A stretch of 64,000 nucleotides of DNA from Flammulina velutipes (taxonomy: Eukaryota > Basidiomycota > Agaricomycetes > Agaricales > Physalacriaceae), in NCBI GenBank assembly GCA_011800155.1, contig CM022373.1, forward strand, positions 1,736,001 to 1,800,000. Direction: 5' to 3'. Position 1 is the first letter of the stretch; every line of letters starts with the position of its first letter. Below are positions 21,473 through 31,740 of this stretch, piece by piece. The notes below the pieces were generated by a model. The model ran no database searches, was not told the origin of the DNA, and saw nothing but the letters and a program-made list of their open reading frames with translations. The position numbers and the translations under genes were made by a program.

Positions 21473-22590
21473 ATGTCTTCTTCTCCCCCTCCCGCAAAAA
21501 AATTAAAAACCTCCGCGTCCACCAAAGGCCTCCCGACGTCGTTCAAGATCGTAGCGGGGTCGTACGAAAAGCTGCTGTATGGGCTTCAAGGCTCAGTCCG
21601 CCCAGACGGCACATTCGCCCTACACCCCATCTTCATCTTCCCCGCGCACGTCTCCTGCATAAAAGCCGTCGCCATCTCTCCGCACGGCGGCAAATGGCTC
21701 GCCACGGGGAGCGCAGATGAGATTGTCAAAATCTGGGATCTGCGCAGACGGAAAGAGATTGGGGGACTCATGCATCATCAAGGTAATCTCTCTTTTTAAT
21801 TTTCTTTGGGATGTATCTAACGTATGTAGGCTCGATAACGCACCTCGTATTCCCCTCGCGCTCGCACCTACTATCCGCATCCGACGACGGCACCCTCTGC
21901 CTGTTCCACACGCGCGACTGGGAAGTCCTCCGCTCCCTAAAAGGCCACAAAGGGCGCGTCAACTGCGTCGCCGTGCACCCCTCCGGAAAAGTCGCCCTCT
22001 CCGTCGGGGCAGACCGCACCCTCCGCATGTGGGATTTCATGCGCGGAAAAGGCGTCGCCTCCACCAAACTAGGCAAAGAAGGCGAGCTCGTCCGCTGGTC
22101 CTCGGACGGCGCACAGCTCGTCGTGCAGAGTGGGAGCACGCTCGATGTGTATAATACGGATATGGAGATGGTGAGGTCTATAAAGCATACCGCAAGGGTG
22201 CATGATGTGCTGTTTATCAGGCAGGGGGAGCGCGAGCTTATGCTGGTCGCAGCGGAGGATAAACGAGTGGCGGTGTATGATCAGGATAAAATAATCGGGG
22301 CGCTGGTGGGGCATGGGAATCGCGTCAAGGCCGTGCAGACACTCGCTATCGCGTTGCCCTCTGGTGCGACGACAGAGGTCGCAGCCACGGTCTCTTCAGA
22401 CGGCAAAATACGCGTGTTTGATCTGGGAGGCGTCGAGGGAGATATCGAATGCGTAGCAGAGTACGATACAAAAGGGACACGCCTCACCTGTGTTTCTATC
22501 GGGGACGGTGGTGAGCCCGTCACCGTCGCAGAGGAAGAGGAGGAAGACTGGGGCGGAATAAATACTACTAGCAATGATGACGTAATCTAG
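21473..22590 (+). CDS. MAK11: WD40 ribosome biogenesis factor MAK11/PAK1IP1
   Basis: This WD40 propeller is needed for early 60S subunit maturation in the nucleolus. The start at 21473 gives MSSSPPPAKKLKTSASTKG. Blades are visible as ISPHGGKWLATGSADEIVKI plus WDLRRR, ITHLVFPSRSHLLSASDDGT, RVNCVAVHPSGKVALSVGAD plus RTLRMWDFMRGK, and AATVSSDGKIRVFDL. The MRGKGVASTKLGKEGELVRW segment is typical of MAK11. An acidic C-terminal tail (AEEEEEDWGG) ends at 22590. One intron is visible at about 21783-21830. The SmD1 start codon follows only 17 bp after the stop, an unusually tight tandem pair. Confidence 0.85.
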
Positions 22591-22607
22591 CCCTTTGACT
22601 TTTCACC

Positions 22608-23109
22608 ATGAAGCTCGTTAGGTTCGACTCTTGCTGTGGCGCTCTCTGGATCACCTGCTAATCGCCCAGATAGATTTTTAATGAAGCTGAACAACGAGAC
22701 CGTAACAGTCGAGCTCAAAAATGGATCAGTCGTGCACGGAACCATCACCGGTTCGTTTTTTTCCCCCTCCTCTCCCTCCCTCCCCCTCTGATGTACGCTA
22801 GGCGTGGACATGCAAATGAACACCCACCTAAAGACGATCAAGATGACCGCGCGGAACCGCGAACCCGTATCGCTCGACTCGCTCTCAATCCGCGGTAACA
22901 ACATACGGTACTTTGTGCTTCCCGATGCCCTCCCTCTGGATACGCTCCTGGTGGACGATGCGCCCAAACCGAAGAGCAAGAAAAAGGACGAGGTAAGGGG
23001 ACGGGGAGGAGCACGGGGCGGGCCAAGAGGCGGGGGAGGCGACCGTGGACGCGGGGGCGGAGGCGGTCGGGGCAGAGGCCGAGGACGTGGAGGCCCACGC
23101 GGATTCTAA
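22608..23109 (+). CDS. SMD1: Spliceosomal Sm protein D1
   Basis: SmD1 is a core subunit of the heptameric Sm ring on U1, U2, U4 and U5 snRNPs. Exon 1 (ATG at 22608) encodes only MKLVR. An intron with the weak donor GTTCGACTC leads to [26 protein letters not shown] and then, after a second intron (donor GTTCGT), [20 protein letters not shown]. The Sm2 motif is [20 protein letters not shown]. The C-terminus is a long RG/RGG tail, the substrate of arginine methylation and a nuclear signal. GAG/GTAAGG in the tail looks like a donor, but reading through gives the expected RG tail. Confidence 0.94.
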
Positions 23110-23158
23110 TCGTAATCCTTGTATTCACGCCTGTAATATCTCTTGATCAAAGACCACC

Positions 23159-23896
23159 ATGTCGTCGCAAATACTGCCCCATGCTCTGTCCATCCCCGCA
23201 ATCCACAAACTAAAAACAAAGTCCATCGTCCTCGCTTCAAACAGCCCACGCAGAAAGGAGATCCTAGAGACGTACGGGATACGCGCCACAGTCGTACCCT
23301 CCACATTCAGCGAAGATCTCGATCCCCGCCAATTCGAGACGATCCACGAGTATCCAGTCGCCACAGCCACGCACAAGGCCGTAGAAGTCTACGAGCGCCT
23401 CGTCCGCGCACAGCCAGACTCCGCCCCAGACCTCGTCATCGCCGCAGACACCGTCGTCCTAACCCACCCCCAGCCATCCACATCAGACGTCGCATTCTCC
23501 GTCCTCCCCTCCGCCCCGCAGGACATCCTCGAGAAACCCGCAGACGCCTCTGACCATCTCCGCATGCTCCTCGATCTCAACGGCGCAGTCTGCGAGGTCG
23601 TCACAGGCGTATCTATCGTTTATCCCATCCTTACCGCTCCAGGCTACGCTATAAAGTCCCTCGACGAACGCACACTCGTCTACTTTGCAGACAACCCGCA
23701 GCATATCATAAAAGCATACGTAGACAGCAAAGAGGGCTTGGACAGAGCAGGCGGCTTCGCAATCCAAGGCCTCGGAGGCCTCCTCATCCGGAAAATAGAG
23801 GGCGACTACAACAACGTCGTCGGTTTCCCAGCAGCTTCCTTTTTCAAACTCCTCGATATTCTCGTAGACGAAGACGACGACTTTTTAGACATATAA
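23159..23896 (+). CDS. Maf-family nucleotide pyrophosphatase
   Basis: Maf/HAM1-superfamily enzymes hydrolyse non-canonical or modified nucleoside triphosphates (dTTP, UTP and m5-NTPs in studied cases) to monophosphates. The single-exon frame has the signature IVLASNSPRRKEILETYGI, ATVVPSTFSEDLDP, VIAADTVV, the mid-region VVTGVSIVYPI and the late motif EGLDRAGGFAIQGLGGLLI followed by GDYNNVVGFP. All these are hallmarks of the family, with the catalytic Asp in AADTVV and the SNSPRR loop present. There is no ASMT fusion domain. The stop at 23896 is 16 bp from the NDUFS7 stop on the opposite strand. Confidence 0.92.
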   Translation: MSSQILPHALSIPAIHKLKTKSIVLASNSPRRKEILETYGIRATVVPSTFSEDLDPRQFETIHEYPVATATHKAVEVYERLVRAQPDSAPDLVIAADTVVLTHPQPSTSDVAFSVLPSAPQDILEKPADASDHLRMLLDLNGAVCEVVTGVSIVYPILTAPGYAIKSLDERTLVYFADNPQHIIKAYVDSKEGLDRAGGFAIQGLGGLLIRKIEGDYNNVVGFPAASFFKLLDILVDEDDDFLDI

Positions 23897-23912
23897 TAAT
23901 ATTAATATCTAT

Positions 23913-24925
23913 CTACTTGCGGTACCTAGCAATCACATCTTGAGTGTCTGTCTACCCACACGGAAACCGAGAGAGACACGTACCACAGAACGGCCTTGCG
24001 GCTGCGTCGCATCTTCCGCTGCAGCTGCAGCATCCCATACAGCAACGCCTCAGCAGTAGGCGGACACCCCGGAACGTAGATATCCACAGGAACGATCCCT
24101 ACAAAAACCATTTCCTCAGCTCAATGCCTCATCAAAGCTCAACGAACAACTCACGATCACACCCCCGCACCACAGAGTACGAGTAATGGTAGTACCCACC
24201 CCCGTTCGCGCACGACCCCATAGACACCACCCACCCTAAAAACAAACAATCAGCCAACTCAATCAACACTTCAGAGCAAACGGAACACAAACGAGGCTCA
24301 GGCATCTGATCATACACCCTCCTCAACGCAGGCGCCATCTTATTCGTCAACGTCCCCGCAACAATCATAACCTCGCTCTGGCGCGGACTAGCCCGAAAGA
24401 TGATCCCAAGTCTATCCTGGTCGTACCGCGCAGCAGCCATATGCATCATCTCCACCGCACAGCACGCAAGTCCTACACCAAATCAGTAACACAGCGACAG
24501 TCAGTGGGGAGGATAACATAACGCACCGAACGTAACAGGCCACAACGAGCTCTGCCGAGCCCAGTTCGCAACCTTGTCTAGCGTCGACATTAGGTATTCT
24601 AAAAACCCATCCCCACCGTCAGTCAGCGTACACAACGTAATTGGGGGGACACACAACGCACCAGCTCCATTCTGCGGTCGCTCCAAGCTATACTGGTTCG
24701 AGTCCCTATGGGCCAGCGCAGTCATAGGCTCCGTAGGCGACGTCGAAAACGTCGGGATCCTCTCCATGTTCGTGTTCGTGTTCGTGCTCAACAACCGCGT
24801 TGGCGTTGAAAGCGGGCGGAAAGCACCCTTGCGTGTAGCATTGGCGACTGACCATCGTCAAAATGAAATCCTTAAACACGCGGGAGAGAGAGCGACGAAC
24901 CAACAGTCTTCAAAGCGAAAGACAT
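23913..24925 (-). CDS. NDUFS7: Complex I 20-kDa (PSST/NDUFS7) subunit
   Basis: This subunit carries iron-sulfur cluster N2, which reduces ubiquinone in respiratory complex I. The core has [60 protein letters not shown] and [20 protein letters not shown], which supply the cluster cysteines. The 3' end splices TG/GTACGT...GCTAG to give WYRK and the stop at 23915-23913. The start is inferred at 24925: exon 1 encodes [17 protein letters not shown] 50-nt intron then joins [20 protein letters not shown], which gives a good mitochondrial presequence. An ATG at 24855 reads another frame and is unlikely. About six introns. Confidence 0.9.
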
Positions 24926-25071
24926 TGTCGTCGAAAGGTGATGATGAAGGACAAAAGTAAAGACTGTGAAATCGGGAAATTACGCCGGCTCTGATTGGTC
25001 TGCGAGGTCTCAGCTGCCACGTGCCAAGCATCCGAAGTTGTACATTGACAACACGTCTTCTAGTACATAGA

Positions 25072-27124
25072 TTACAACAACGACTTGCTCATATACGGAC
25101 CATCCAACTCATACCCAAGTTTCCGGTAATAATCCCTCGTCCCAACACCTACAGCGATTGTCAACCACAAATTACACACTGAATCAAAAAAAGTCCTCAC
25201 CAGAAATAACAGCCAGCTTGACGCTCCCATGCTCCTCCCTCGCAATACGCTCAGCCTCCTCCATTAAAAGCGTCCCAAAGCCCTGATGCTGGAACTTGGT
25301 CGGATCCCTTCCATGCACCGGCACAGCCGTCCCATACACATGCAGCTCCCTCACAATACTACACCCACCCACCAACTCAGGCCTAAACGTCCCCTCCTCC
25401 GAACACTTCCTCAACCTCAACAACCCAACAAGAATATCCCGCTCCGGGTCCTCGTACGACAGAAAAGTCTCCCAACCACCGTTCGCGGTGTAATCCCTCC
25501 GAAGCAGCTCAACCAGCTCCGGACGGACTTTGTGGTGTATTTCATGTATCTAAACAGGAAGCATTAAGAATTCGAAAGGGAAGGAGGAGGGGGAAAGAAA
25601 AGCAAACGCAACGCACCCCAACTTCCCGGAATCGTACATCCCGACATACAGCTCCAAAGTCCTTCATCCGATTCAACGCAAGCTCCCGCAAATTCCCAGA
25701 ATTGTCACATCCACTCGTAACCAGCGGCAGCGGAATATCCCTATGAAAATATGAAAAACGCATTCCTCATCACCGAAAAAAAAAGCCTTCAAACCTCTGC
25801 ACCCTATAAACCCTAGTCCAAGGCGGCACAAGCGCCAATATCCTTGCAACAACATCCACCAACACATTCGGCGTATAATTCTTATACCGCCCCGTCCTCC
25901 AAAGCTCATACAGCCCCGTCCCCCTAATGACAAGCGTCGGGTAGATCTTCAGCCCATCGCTCCTAAACGCCGGGTTCTCAAAGTACTCTTTAAACTGCTC
26001 CAGATCGCGCTCCACACCGACATTGGGCAGGTCCGGCATCATGTGCGCCACGACCTTGAAGCCCGCGTCTTTGGCGAGGTGGAAGGATTCAGAGACGGCG
26101 CGGACGGTGTGTCCGCGATTGGTGTCCCGCGCAACGTCTTCGTAGACGGATTGGACACCAATTTCGAGGCGCGTGCAGCCGTAGCGGAGCATTTGGCTTC
26201 GAGGGTCCGAGTGTCAGTAGAGGCAGGAGATAGGAAGGAAGGAAAGAGGTGTACCTCAAATGGGGACGTAGACAGTAATCCGGACGCGTCTCGATAGTGA
26301 TCCCAATCGCTTTAGCTTTGCTCTGCTCGGAATACCGCACAGCTTCGTCTACATCCGTCCCAGTGAATCCCGATAGAGCATTATGCAGCTGCGCGATAAA
26401 CTTGGATCGATAATCCTCGGGCATGCTCATGAACGTCCCGCCCATCACAATGAACTCGACCTGGTCCCAATGAGCACTGAAATGAAAAAAGAAACAAAAA
26501 AAAATCGCACACACCTTGTCGACATTATGCCCCAAACTCTTCAATTGCTCTACCCTCCCCCTCGTCTGCTCGTACGGGTCATACCTCGCCCTAATAGCCC
26601 TCATACTAGTCGGCTCATACCCCGTATAACTCTGCGTGCTATAATCAAAATCCGAATCCGGGCCCCCAGGGCAATACACACAGATGTTCCCCGTCATCGC
26701 GATATGCGGGCACCGATGCGGTTTGCACATTACCGCCACCACCGCAATCTACTGATCCCCGTCAGACACCTACATACAAGTTTTGGGATTAAAGGGAAGA
26801 ACGTACGCCACTGGCAGTCCTGATAGGCCGAGCCTTGAGTTTCGGAAGGAGCGCTTTTTTGTAGTCGTCGGGGATGGCGCTGATGATGTCTACGAGGCGC
26901 GGGACACCGCCGTAGGCGTATTTTTTGCTGATCTTTGCGCGGATGACGTTGAGGGAGACGGTTTCGTTCGAGTCGTGCGCTTTGATTAGTTCGGCGGCGA
27001 TTCCAGAGGTTACGCGCAGGAGTTGTTCCGCCTGAGAAGGACCTTGAATAGAGATGGAGGTGAGTATTCGGTTTCCTGAGAAAGATGGGGAGTGTTTACC
27101 GTCGGGTTTCGTTAGTTGCACCAT
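25072..27124 (-). CDS. ELP3: Elongator catalytic subunit ELP3
   Basis: ELP3 is the radical-SAM/acetyltransferase subunit of Elongator, which modifies wobble uridines of tRNAs. The N-terminal part ([16 protein letters not shown]) leads to the radical-SAM cysteine region [20 protein letters not shown], then [38 protein letters not shown] and [16 protein letters not shown]. The GNAT domain at the C-terminus has [40 protein letters not shown] and [20 protein letters not shown], ending SLL at 25074-25072. The protein is among the most conserved in eukaryotes, so the assignment is secure. The ATG at 27124 is taken as start, and the first intron follows KPDG. Confidence 0.95.
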
Positions 27125-28200
27125 CGTGTGGTGATGAACGTAGACTACAGAAAGTTAAAATGCCTCTTTGGGCGTGAGAGCACCGCCACCGCCACAGAAT
27201 GCCTTTCCGACCTTCATTGACATTCTAGCCTTAGTAAAATTTCTCTCATAAATCTAGATCTAGAATGGTGGTACGACTCTGCCTATCAGCCCAAAAAATC
27301 CAAACCCACAATTCCTGGCTACATAATCTCCATCTCGCAAGAAGGCAACAAACATCAATATCGTGGAGGCTCGATACCAGCTACGATTTCTACCTACGAT
27401 TGTGCGCCCGGATCACCCCAGTGATCGTCGACTACGCGACAAAGACTGCAAGTACTTGCATTTGGATGAGCCTCGGCGATCGCTGCGATGACAACTTGTC
27501 AGGATGACTATATTTCACGGTCACCGATTTTGTTCGCTTTCAGCCGGAGATCTCCACTACGCATGTTTTATTTCGAGTCGCCGGATGAATTGCCATGAAC
27601 GAGAGTCTTCATGGTGTTTCTATAGCATAACTCTCGGTGGCAGCCGTCGAGCAACTGGGAGACGACACTCTGCGATTACTCCGGCTAAGTTACTAGTATG
27701 TCAGGATCGGCAGCTAGACAACCCATCACCTCATCTCTAGCTGAAAGACCATACGTTACAACTTGACTACGTACTATCAACACACCTCATGTATGTTTTT
27801 ATCTTTCCTGGTATAATTCGCGCTGGCTGGTAGATGCGATACAGTGGCATGGAAATAACCAGAGAGACGTGTGCTTAAGTTTTGGTGGGGCTTGCTCGTG
27901 CGGACGAAAAAGTGCACAACTTCGAGGCATCTCCCTGGCCACCTGGGACAGTATCGATAGTCACGGCCGTTATCAAGTATTCTATTACGGAAAACAATGT
28001 ATGGATGGTATCTATGCGATATCTTCAAGAAAGCTGTACAACATGATGGGCAGCATCGACATGTCTACAGCTATGCATTGATGCCATTACTACCAGTCGC
28101 TTGCTTACGTTACTACTATCTAGGTGATCGGGTGCCCTGCTAATATCAGTATACGTTTACCATAGCTGTACCTTTGGAGCAGTAGCAGTAGCGATATATG
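27125..28200. other. Gene-poor spacer upstream of ELP3 and SSP2
   Basis: This 1.1-kb stretch separates the divergent ELP3 and SSP2 genes. Reading frames of up to about 80 codons occur on both strands, but none has recognisable motifs or linked exons. The last ~90 bp before 28200 resemble the SSP1 upstream region. I see no RNA gene or transposon here. Confidence 0.4.
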
Positions 28201-28221
28201 TATATAGCCTCGTTGCGCCAC

Positions 28222-28227
28222 TATAAA
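28222..28227 (+). promoter_or_regulatory. TATA box of SSP2
   Basis: TATAAA lies 40 nt before the SSP2 start codon, inside TGCGCCACTATAAAGTCAA. The same block and distance occur at SSP1. Confidence 0.6.
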
Positions 28228-28266
28228 GTCAAGATATCACACGAATCCACATTCCCTACAATACTC

Positions 28267-28668
28267 ATGTCTCTCCAAAGAAAATATCTCTTCCTCGCCT
28301 TACTCGCTCTCCTCGGAACACTCTGCGCCGTAGCGCACGCCTCCCCAACACCCAACGCCACATCGCGCTCCCTGCACTCCGGAAGTGTCTCCAAACGCAG
28401 TGGTCATCCCACGAATCCAGTGATAATGCGGCGTGGCAAGACAATTGCGGATCGCCTAGAGACAATCGATGAACTCAAGAAAACAGCCACGAGCAAAAAA
28501 ATGTTCCAGTCGGCAGAAGAGAAAGCGGCGAAGCAAGAAGCGATGGAAGATCTAGAGAGGGAGATTATGTTGGCGAAAAGCGCTATCAAAGACGATGACA
28601 ACTCGGTTGAGGCGGAGAAGGTGAGGGAATATTCTGCTTGGTTGAAGAAAAAGAAGGGCCTCAATTGA
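28267..28668 (+). CDS. Small secreted protein SSP2 (paralogue of the gene at 11751)
   Basis: The 133-residue product has a signal peptide (MSLQRKYLFLALLALLGTLC then AVAHA) with probable cleavage before SPTPNATSRSLHSGS. A KR site (SVSKR) and an MRR site (VIMRRGK) follow, then a charged helical domain (IADRLETIDELKK ... AMEDLEREIMLAKSAI) ending LKKKKGLN. It has no cysteines in the mature part and no intron. An upstream in-frame ATG at 28198 would spoil the signal peptide and lies before the TATA box, so 28267 is chosen. It is the paralogue of SSP1, 16 kb away on the other strand. The function is unknown; the conserved dibasic site suggests a processed secreted peptide. Confidence 0.72.
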   Translation: MSLQRKYLFLALLALLGTLCAVAHASPTPNATSRSLHSGSVSKRSGHPTNPVIMRRGKTIADRLETIDELKKTATSKKMFQSAEEKAAKQEAMEDLEREIMLAKSAIKDDDNSVEAEKVREYSAWLKKKKGLN

Positions 28669-28970
28669 GTGGCGTCGTGTGCTACTTTGTTGCTTTGCCA
28701 GAGTCACAAGATTCTTGTCTAGAAATATCAGAGAAAATTACCTTTAATTTGGAAAGAAAAGCGGGTCATTCAGTGCACAGGCAAAGATTATGTCTTTACT
28801 TCAAGCTCAGGCTGTTGAATGCACAAGTCCAATCGAATATACAGTAAGTACCGTCGCCTGGCACACCCACTGGATAACGTCCGAGTTCTCAGCCATGTAT
28901 CGTTTTACAGCCTTCTCGTGGGCGGCCCCTCGCACCTACCAGCCGAAAAGCAGTCGACAATGGAACCAGC

Positions 28971-30628
28971 CTATGAGCCACTTATTCCTTTTGACAAGAA
29001 AACATCCGTTTCGTACCGCTCAGTGTGCGGATCAGTGGTCGATATCACAGAGGGGTTCTTTCGGACGTAGTCCAGTTTTAAGCGTGCGATGTCGGATATG
29101 CCTGGATAGCTGTCTTCGTATTCGGAAACGACATCTGGGAAGCCTTCAGCTGCGAACAACAGTCAGTAAACCAGACATTTCGCAAGAACGGGAAGTCGTA
29201 CAAGCCTCGAAGATTTTTCTGGCGCTTGGCCCGATACGGGCTTCACGAGCGGCTAGCACGGCAAGTCCTTCCGCTGGCGATTTAAAATCCATGCTTCCGT
29301 AGACGAAAGCATTCGAGGGTAAGGACAAGCTGCTTGTGGCAGTAGAGTTCTCGCCGTGGTCCTCCTTCATGGCACCGCCAGGTGCCGCCGCGAATTCTTC
29401 CTTGGAATCTGCATCTTTCGGACCCGGCTTCGTCTTGTTCTTCTTCTTTGGGGGCTCCTCCTCCTCCTCCTGTTTCTTCCCTTTGCGTACTGATTTTGTT
29501 TGAAAATTTGACCGAAAGGATTCGAAATATGACTTACCGGGACGTTTTCTCTGCACACTTTTCCCTTCGGCTCCCACGATGCCACCTGCAAGGACACTGC
29601 GAAATATAGCCCAAGCGAATCGGCAATAGAGGAAGTATGGATGGATTCGCTTGGGTATATCGGCTACGCGCATATGATAGAGGTACGGGATCCCCACCGG
29701 CTCATGCTTGAAGTAGTACAGTACTGGCACGACCTCGCCGCTAGTGTCCTTGATGGGGAAAAAGACGAACATCGGGCTATCGAACCATGTAAGGACTCCC
29801 GTTTCGAGCATCATGATATTTCGGACATCTTGGGCGCTTGTGGTAACATATGAGGGAATGGCGATTTCCAAGGGGCCTGCCCTGTTCACGATTTCGTGAT
29901 GGTCAGCCTGCGAATGGTCTTCAGTTGAAGGTATCTTGCGCATCGCGAAGATTAATTACCCATTGTGCACATTCTTGAGGAATTATATGGGCGCATTGTA
30001 AGTTGGCGACTGAGTGAGTTACAGCGCAACGTCCGTCCATCTGTTTCGCCCAGTCCGTCAGCTTGTCGACACTGGGACAACCAGGGGGTTGTATGTCCAT
30101 CTCTTCGTAGTATTTGAAACAAGTCCACAGCTCAGGGAGGTCTGAATATTTGGCTGGAGGTGTCCAAAGATCGAACGACGCGGTTACAGAGTAATCCGTA
30201 TCACCATCGTTCGAATGAAAGTCGTATCGGCCGGCATCCAGGAGTTCTGAGGTAACTTCTTCCGATGAGCCACGGCGCTTGAGACAACCTTTCCGACCAG
30301 TAACGATTGTGCAGGCTTGTTTAACGAACTGAGTGTGAATCCAGAGCTTGTCATCGTCCTGGATGCGGCAACCAAGTATTAAGAAGGTGCGCGAATCATT
30401 GGGGCGTTTGATTTGCACGGATTTGACGACATCCTCTGGCAAAGGCGGGATGCTGCTGGTTGGTGGCACACTTGATAAACACATTAGAATAGTTTCAAAG
30501 TCCGCTAGGTTCGGGAGCAGTAACTTGTCGGCAGGCATCAGATTTCCCACGATTACAGCATCCACCGGCAGACAGATCGACTTATACGACCCACTCAACG
30601 TTCTCAACACACCCGTTCGACGTCCCAT
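28971..30628 (-). CDS. HNH-nuclease-like protein with a degenerate second half-motif
   Basis: This resembles the lineage-expanded HNH domain proteins common in Agaricomycetes. The N-terminal ~170 residues are a family-specific region (MGRRTGVLRTLSGSYKSICL, PADKLLLPNLADFETILMCL). The HNH core starts GRCAVTHSVANLQCAHIIPQ, with zinc/active-site residues C and AHIIP. After a short intron it continues ADHHEIVNRAG, then DVRNIMMLETGVLTWFDSPM. In relatives I recall, the last segment is N-x-L-R-x-D-x-H-x-x-FD; here the H position reads T, so catalysis may be lost. A Lys/Glu-rich linker (GKKQEEEEEPPKKKNKTKPG) and a C-terminal helical segment end at 28971. The RPLP1 start lies 9 bp away on the other strand. 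Confidence 0.65.
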
Positions 30629-30637
30629 CCCGTACAA

Positions 30638-31215
30638 ATGGTGAGCATCTACACGAACGCCCTCTAGATGTCATATCCTGTCAATTTCGCGCCGTTTCAT
30701 GGCCAAATATCGTTGGATGCGCTTGGATGACTCTGGATGGCGTTGCAAATTTTGCAATGGACGCTGACAATTTGGAACCTTTAGGCCTCAACCGACCTCG
30801 CTGCGACATACGCCGCTCTCATCCTTGCTGATGACGGCATCGAAATAACCGTGCGTCGTCTCCAACCAGAGGATCTCTCCAATCTCTAATCGCATTTTCC
30901 AGTCCGACAAAATTGTCGCGTTAACATCTGCGGCTGGAATTGAGCTGGAATCTATATGGGCAACGCTCCTCGCAAAAGCTCTTGAGGGCAAGAACGTGAA
31001 AGACCTGCTATCGAATGTCGGCTCAGGTGGAGGAGGACCTGCTGCCGCCGCCCCGGCTGCTGCTGGTGGCGCTGCTGCTGCCGCAGAGGTACCAAAAGCG
31101 GAGGAGAAGGAGGAAGAGAAGGAGGAGTCCGACGATGACATGGTGCGTTTGGCGTCGCAGCGCTACGGACTATGTTACTCATTCTACTTCCTAGGGCTTC
31201 GGACTATTCGATTAA
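30638..31215 (+). CDS. RPP1: Cytosolic ribosomal stalk protein P1
   Basis: P1 forms the acidic stalk of the 60S subunit that recruits elongation factors. The coding part of exon 1 is just the ATG (30638-30640). A 144-nt intron follows, then [20 protein letters not shown] plus IT (30785-30850). A 52-nt intron leads to [40 protein letters not shown], a Gly/Ala hinge and an acidic stretch ([14 protein letters not shown], to 31142). The last exon (31195-31215) gives GFGLFD, the invariant stalk C-terminus. The start codon is 9 bp from that of the HNH-like gene on the opposite strand, so the two 5' leaders or promoters must overlap. Confidence 0.95.
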
Positions 31216-31675
31216 ACGGTGTCGACTTAGGCTATCAGTTTTGTTGTCTCAATTTCATACTATTGAAAACCGAACTATTGCGTGTATATGTGTATCTGTC
31301 TAGGTTGCCTACACCGCCAAAGAGCCTGCATCCGGATATCACCCGCATCAAATTTGAGGAACCCAGGTTTTGATGATTCGTCGGCAATGGGTGATCGCCA
31401 CCTGGAGTCCAGGTTTCGGCAATAACTGGCTTGCACGTCCCAGGCCAGCTGGTCGCCGCCGTTTTTCAATGGAGCGGCCACATTGATCCTGACGTGGGAA
31501 CCATATCAGAGTAGAATTGAGTAAATCGCTTTAGAATAGCAATTTTTTAATATGATCCGTACTTTATCGTTCAGTACTACTGCACAACAAGTGAATCTGT
31601 GCGATTCAAGAGAATGGTAGTGAGTTAGCACTGTCTGGCAAGAGTCGGCGAAGCGGCGATCAAGAGAAATGCTTG
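31216..31675. other. Intergenic, nothing recognised
   Basis: This stretch lies between the RPLP1 stop and the ATG at 31676 of the interrupted frame. It presumably contains the RPLP1 3' UTR and the promoter of the next gene. I see no repeat or RNA gene. Confidence 0.4.
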
Positions 31676-31731
31676 ATGCCGTCGGCACGTGACGAATTGG
31701 TTGATCTTCGGGCAAAAAATTACAAGTCCAA

Positions 31732-31740
31732 CTTCAACCC
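31732..31740 (+). repeat. Left target-site duplication
   Basis: CTTCAACCC here matches 34456-34464. Because the element end may itself be C, the duplication is 8 or 9 bp. Confidence 0.75.

Noticed and set aside
23000..23010. GAG/GTAAGG in SmD1 as an intron donor
   Set aside because: Reading through gives the expected uninterrupted RG-rich tail and stop, so splicing here is not needed.
24690..24715. GGTTCGAGTCCC, resembling a tRNA B box
   Set aside because: It lies in NDUFS7 coding sequence, with no A box or cloverleaf around it. No tRNA gene was convincing anywhere in the window.
27265..27740. Two ~80-codon plus-strand frames upstream of SSP2
   Set aside because: No motifs, no plausible splice links and no similarity to neighbours.
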